Source of the DNA: Melioribacter sp051488665
GTDB lineage: Bacteria > Bacteroidota > Ignavibacteria > Ignavibacteriales > Melioribacteraceae
NCBI RefSeq assembly: GCF_051488665.1
Contig: NZ_JBPSEG010000001.1
Location: 450,743 to 514,742 of the forward strand
Length of the DNA: 64,000 bases
Direction of reading: 5' to 3'
The translations under genes were made by a program, and so were the position numbers. The notes under the pieces were generated by a model that had not been told where the DNA came from, made no database searches, and saw nothing but the letters and a program-made list of their open reading frames with translations. Numbering within the stretch: the first letter of the stretch is position 1; the number at the start of each line of letters is the position of its first letter. Positions 61,815 to 64,000 of this stretch are shown piece after piece.

Positions 61815-62756
61815 TTGGAAAACGCACCATTAATATTTTCCGGTACATCAAACCCGGAGCTGACGCGCAAAATATGCAATTATCTTCATTTAAAAGAAGG
61901 TAAAATCGATATACGGCGATTCAGCGACGGAGAAATTTGGGTAAAATTCCTCCAGAATATACGCGGGCAGGACGTTTATATTGTACAGTCGACGCAGCCC
62001 CCGGCAGAAAATTTAATGGAGTTGTTAATAATGATCGACGCCGCCAAAAGAGCGTCGGCTAAACGTGTTACTGCGGTTTTGCCATATTTCGGTTATGCGC
62101 GGCAGGACAGAAAAGACCAGCCGCGGGTTTCGATAACGGCAAAATTGGTGGCAAATCTGATTACAGTCGCGGGCGCCGACCGCGTCATTACGATGGACCT
62201 CCATGCGGCGCAGATTCAGGGATTTTTCGATATCCCCTTTGACCACTTGTACGCTTCTCCGATTTTCACTCATCTTTTCAAGGATCAAATAGAGAATTTG
62301 GTCGTGGTTTCGCCCGACGTTGGAGGAATTAAACTGGCAAGGTCATACGCCAACCGTTTAAACGCCGGACTCGTGGTTATCGACAAGAGAAGGCCCAAAC
62401 ACAACGTGGTTGAAGTAATGCATCTCATTGGCGATGTGGAAGGGAAAAACGTATTGATTGTAGACGATTTAGTCGATACGGGAGGAACTTTCGTTTCGGC
62501 TGTAAAAGCGTTGAAAGACAACGGCGCAAACCAAATTTACGGGGCTGTAACTCATCCGCTTTTATCTGGCGAAGCTATTTCCAAAATCGAATCTTCGCCT
62601 TTGAATAAATTATACGTAACCGACAGTATTCCTTTAAAACACAAATGCGATAAAATCGAAGTAAGAACCTCTTCGACGCTTCTTGCCGAAGCGATTATAC
62701 GCTCGAACAGAAATGAATCGATCAGTTCATTATTCGAAATAGATAAAGATAAATAA
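61815..62756 (+). CDS. prs: Ribose-phosphate pyrophosphokinase
   Basis: 313 residues, normal length: FSGTSNPELTRKIC, RFSDGEIWVKFLQNIRGQD, FGYARQDRKDQPRVSI (ATP-binding flexible loop), DLHAAQIQGFFDIPFDHLYA, and the PRPP loop VLIVDDLVDTGGTFV. It makes PRPP from ribose-5-phosphate for nucleotides, His and Trp; upp in this window also uses PRPP. The start is a TTG at 61815, with GAGAAA just upstream; there is no nearer ATG. Confidence 0.97.
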   Translation: MENAPLIFSGTSNPELTRKICNYLHLKEGKIDIRRFSDGEIWVKFLQNIRGQDVYIVQSTQPPAENLMELLIMIDAAKRASAKRVTAVLPYFGYARQDRKDQPRVSITAKLVANLITVAGADRVITMDLHAAQIQGFFDIPFDHLYASPIFTHLFKDQIENLVVVSPDVGGIKLARSYANRLNAGLVVIDKRRPKHNVVEVMHLIGDVEGKNVLIVDDLVDTGGTFVSAVKALKDNGANQIYGAVTHPLLSGEAISKIESSPLNKLYVTDSIPLKHKCDKIEVRTSSTLLAEAIIRSNRNESISSLFEIDKDK

Positions 62757-62780
62757 ATTAGTACAAAGGAGTGATAAACG

Positions 62781-63416
62781 ATGTCAGAACTCACAATCAA
62801 AGCAAAACGCAGAGTACTTACCACCAAAGGCGCGGTGAATAAATTACGCAAAGCAGGTAACGTACCGGGAATATTCTATGTCAGCGGTCAGGAACCGATT
62901 CCGGTTTATTTAACCGAATCAGCCCTTAGACCGTTAGTCTATACTGCTGAAACTCATATTATCAATCTGGTTATTGACGAAGACGAGCCTCGCAAGGCTA
63001 TTGTTAAAGACGTTCAGTTCGATCCCGTTACCGACAAAATGATTCATTGCGACATAATGGGAATTTCTCTCGACCACGAAATTCAGGTTGAAGTTCCTGT
63101 TGTTCTCGAAGGCGCTTCCGTCGGAGTCAAAGAAGGCGGTATTTTGCAGCAATTAATGCATAAGCTTACAATTACATGTCTACCCGGAAATATCCCCGAA
63201 CATATCAGCGTCGATATTACAAATCTGAAAATCGGGGAATCCGTTCATGTTAAAGATATTGTTACGGATAAATATAAAATCGACCATAACGAAGACGTTG
63301 TGATTGCTTCCGTAGTTCACGCAAGAGTTCAGGAAGAAGTTCCGGCTGAGGAAACGGAAGAAACTCAAGAACCCGAAGTGATTTCGAAAGGCAAGTCCGA
63401 GGAAACTGAGGAATAA
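62781..63416 (+). CDS. rplY: 50S ribosomal protein L25/CTC type
   Basis: 211 residues, the long CTC form. The 5S-rRNA-binding part starts LTIKAKRRVLTTKGAVNKLR and includes PGIFYVSGQEPIPVYL. The TL5/CTC C-terminal domain (VQVEVPVVLEGASVG-like text, then SVDITNLKIGESVHV) is followed by an acidic, Glu-rich tail. AAAGGAGTGA gives an excellent ribosome site before the ATG. It is typically placed between prs and pth, as here. Confidence 0.97.
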   Translation: MSELTIKAKRRVLTTKGAVNKLRKAGNVPGIFYVSGQEPIPVYLTESALRPLVYTAETHIINLVIDEDEPRKAIVKDVQFDPVTDKMIHCDIMGISLDHEIQVEVPVVLEGASVGVKEGGILQQLMHKLTITCLPGNIPEHISVDITNLKIGESVHVKDIVTDKYKIDHNEDVVIASVVHARVQEEVPAEETEETQEPEVISKGKSEETEE

Positions 63417-63423
63417 ATCGCAA

Positions 63424-64000
63424 TTGCGCGCTGTAATAGGTCTCGGCAATCCGGGCAAAGAATACGAAAATACTCGACATAATATTGGATTTATTGTTCT
63501 TGACCGTTTTGCCGATCTGCATAACCTCAATTTTAAACCTGAATACAACTATTTGATATCGGAAGGCTCGATAGGGTCTTCCGATTTTATTTTGGTTAAA
63601 CCGGTCACATTTATGAACCTCAGCGGACTCGCCGTTAAAAACTTGCTGCGCAAATATGAAATCCCGACCGAAGAAATGCTCGTTATTACGGACGACATCT
63701 ATCTTGAAGCCGGAAGACTCCGAATACGCAAAAGCGGCGGCGACGGAGGTCATAACGGCTTGAAATCGATTATCGAACATCTGGAGTCCAATAATTTCCC
63801 CCGTTTAAGATTCGGAATAGGAGAGCCCGGGGATTTGACATTGTCAGAATATGTACTTTCCCCTTTCCCCGAAGACGAACTTAAAACAATTAATTCGTCG
63901 GTTGAAAAAGCAGTTCAACTGACTGAATGCTTCGTATCCGGAGGCTATAAAGCCATGCTCGACCATTTCAGCAAAATATCTTCCGGCGGAAAATCGGGAT
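63424..64000 (+). CDS. pth: Peptidyl-tRNA hydrolase (3' truncated by window end)
   Basis: Starts with TTG at 63424, after GAGGAATAAATCGCAA, and remains open to the last base (about 192 residues visible). The family pattern is complete: VIGLGNPGKEYENTRHNIGF with the catalytic His, KPVTFMNLSGLAV, ITDDIYLEAGRLRIRKSGG, and GGHNGLKSIIEHL, then FPRLRFGIG. It recycles peptidyl-tRNA dropped by ribosomes. The C terminus runs on beyond the window. Confidence 0.93.
   Translation, partial: MRAVIGLGNPGKEYENTRHNIGFIVLDRFADLHNLNFKPEYNYLISEGSIGSSDFILVKPVTFMNLSGLAVKNLLRKYEIPTEEMLVITDDIYLEAGRLRIRKSGGDGGHNGLKSIIEHLESNNFPRLRFGIGEPGDLTLSEYVLSPFPEDELKTINSSVEKAVQLTECFVSGGYKAMLDHFSKISSGGKSG

Noticed and set aside
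1..64000. CRISPR arrays, insertion sequences, prophage or integron features
   Set aside because: I saw no regularly spaced direct repeats, transposase or integrase reading frames, or att-like duplications; the tRNA-Glu gene has no integrase beside it.

Overview
The window reads as a chromosomal segment of a Gram-negative member of the FCB group, most probably an Ignavibacteria species (Melioribacter/Ignavibacterium-like). This is an inference from gene content: a type IX secretion (T9SS) PorU/PorV pair and cargo-type C-terminal domains, a fused LpxC-FabZ enzyme, BamA/Skp/TamB/heptose genes for an LPS outer membrane, the bacillithiol enzyme BshC, and bacterial microcompartment (BMC) shell genes. 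The DNA is moderately AT-rich and densely coded. Many neighbouring genes overlap by ATGA or TAATG. I saw no rRNA, insertion sequence, prophage or CRISPR array; one tRNA-Glu(CTC) is present.

Layout. 1-4 kb: the 3' part of a PorZ-like propeller protein and an ABC-F ATPase. 4-5 kb: a ROK kinase on the minus strand. 5.1-6.7 kb: bshC. 6.7-12.6 kb, minus strand: folD, a DERA aldolase (deoC) with an unusual N-terminal helix, a HicB-like protein, trmH and aroA in one tightly coupled run, preceded by a YmdB-type phosphoesterase and corA. 12.7-14.3 kb: a DEDDh exonuclease fused to a Cho/UvrC-like nuclease. 14.3-19.0 kb, minus strand: a zinc-ribbon membrane protein, a DUF1634 protein, a TauE/SafE permease, an S41 protease, tmk and a YbbR-like protein. 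19.1-20.0 kb: two BMC-H shell genes with their own promoter and terminator. 20.0-26.1 kb: ruvX, a Rel (p)ppGpp enzyme, upp, a CoA-disulfide-reductase-like flavoprotein and der. 26.1-38.2 kb: an envelope/T9SS run, porU-porV-M6 pseudoprotease-metallopeptidase/propeller/barrel protein-DUF5683. 38.4-39.7 kb: an HD hydrolase, nth and the tRNA. 39.9-60.7 kb, plus strand: a long envelope superoperon, uppS-bamA-skp-skp-lpxD-lpxC/fabZ-lpxA-lipM-propeller-rfaE1-rfaE2-tamB-rnr-metallopeptidase/propeller/barrel. 60.7-64 kb: an FmdB zinc ribbon, a lipoprotein, prs, rplY and a truncated pth.

Most interesting points. (1) The BMC genes and the aldolase may belong together. DeoC begins with an amphipathic helix that resembles a BMC encapsulation peptide, and one shell protein carries a Lys in its pore loop and a long tail ending in a SAP/Rho_N-like segment. 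This suggests a sugar-phosphate (DERA-type) microcompartment whose other genes lie outside the window. (2) A large envelope protein at 57.5-60.7 kb is split by a -1 shift exactly at an A-AAA-AAG heptamer. A paralog at 27-30 kb is uninterrupted, so this is either programmed frameshifting, a homopolymer error or a fresh mutation. (3) The M6-family protein beside porUV has lost its HExxH zinc site, so it looks like a secreted pseudoprotease.
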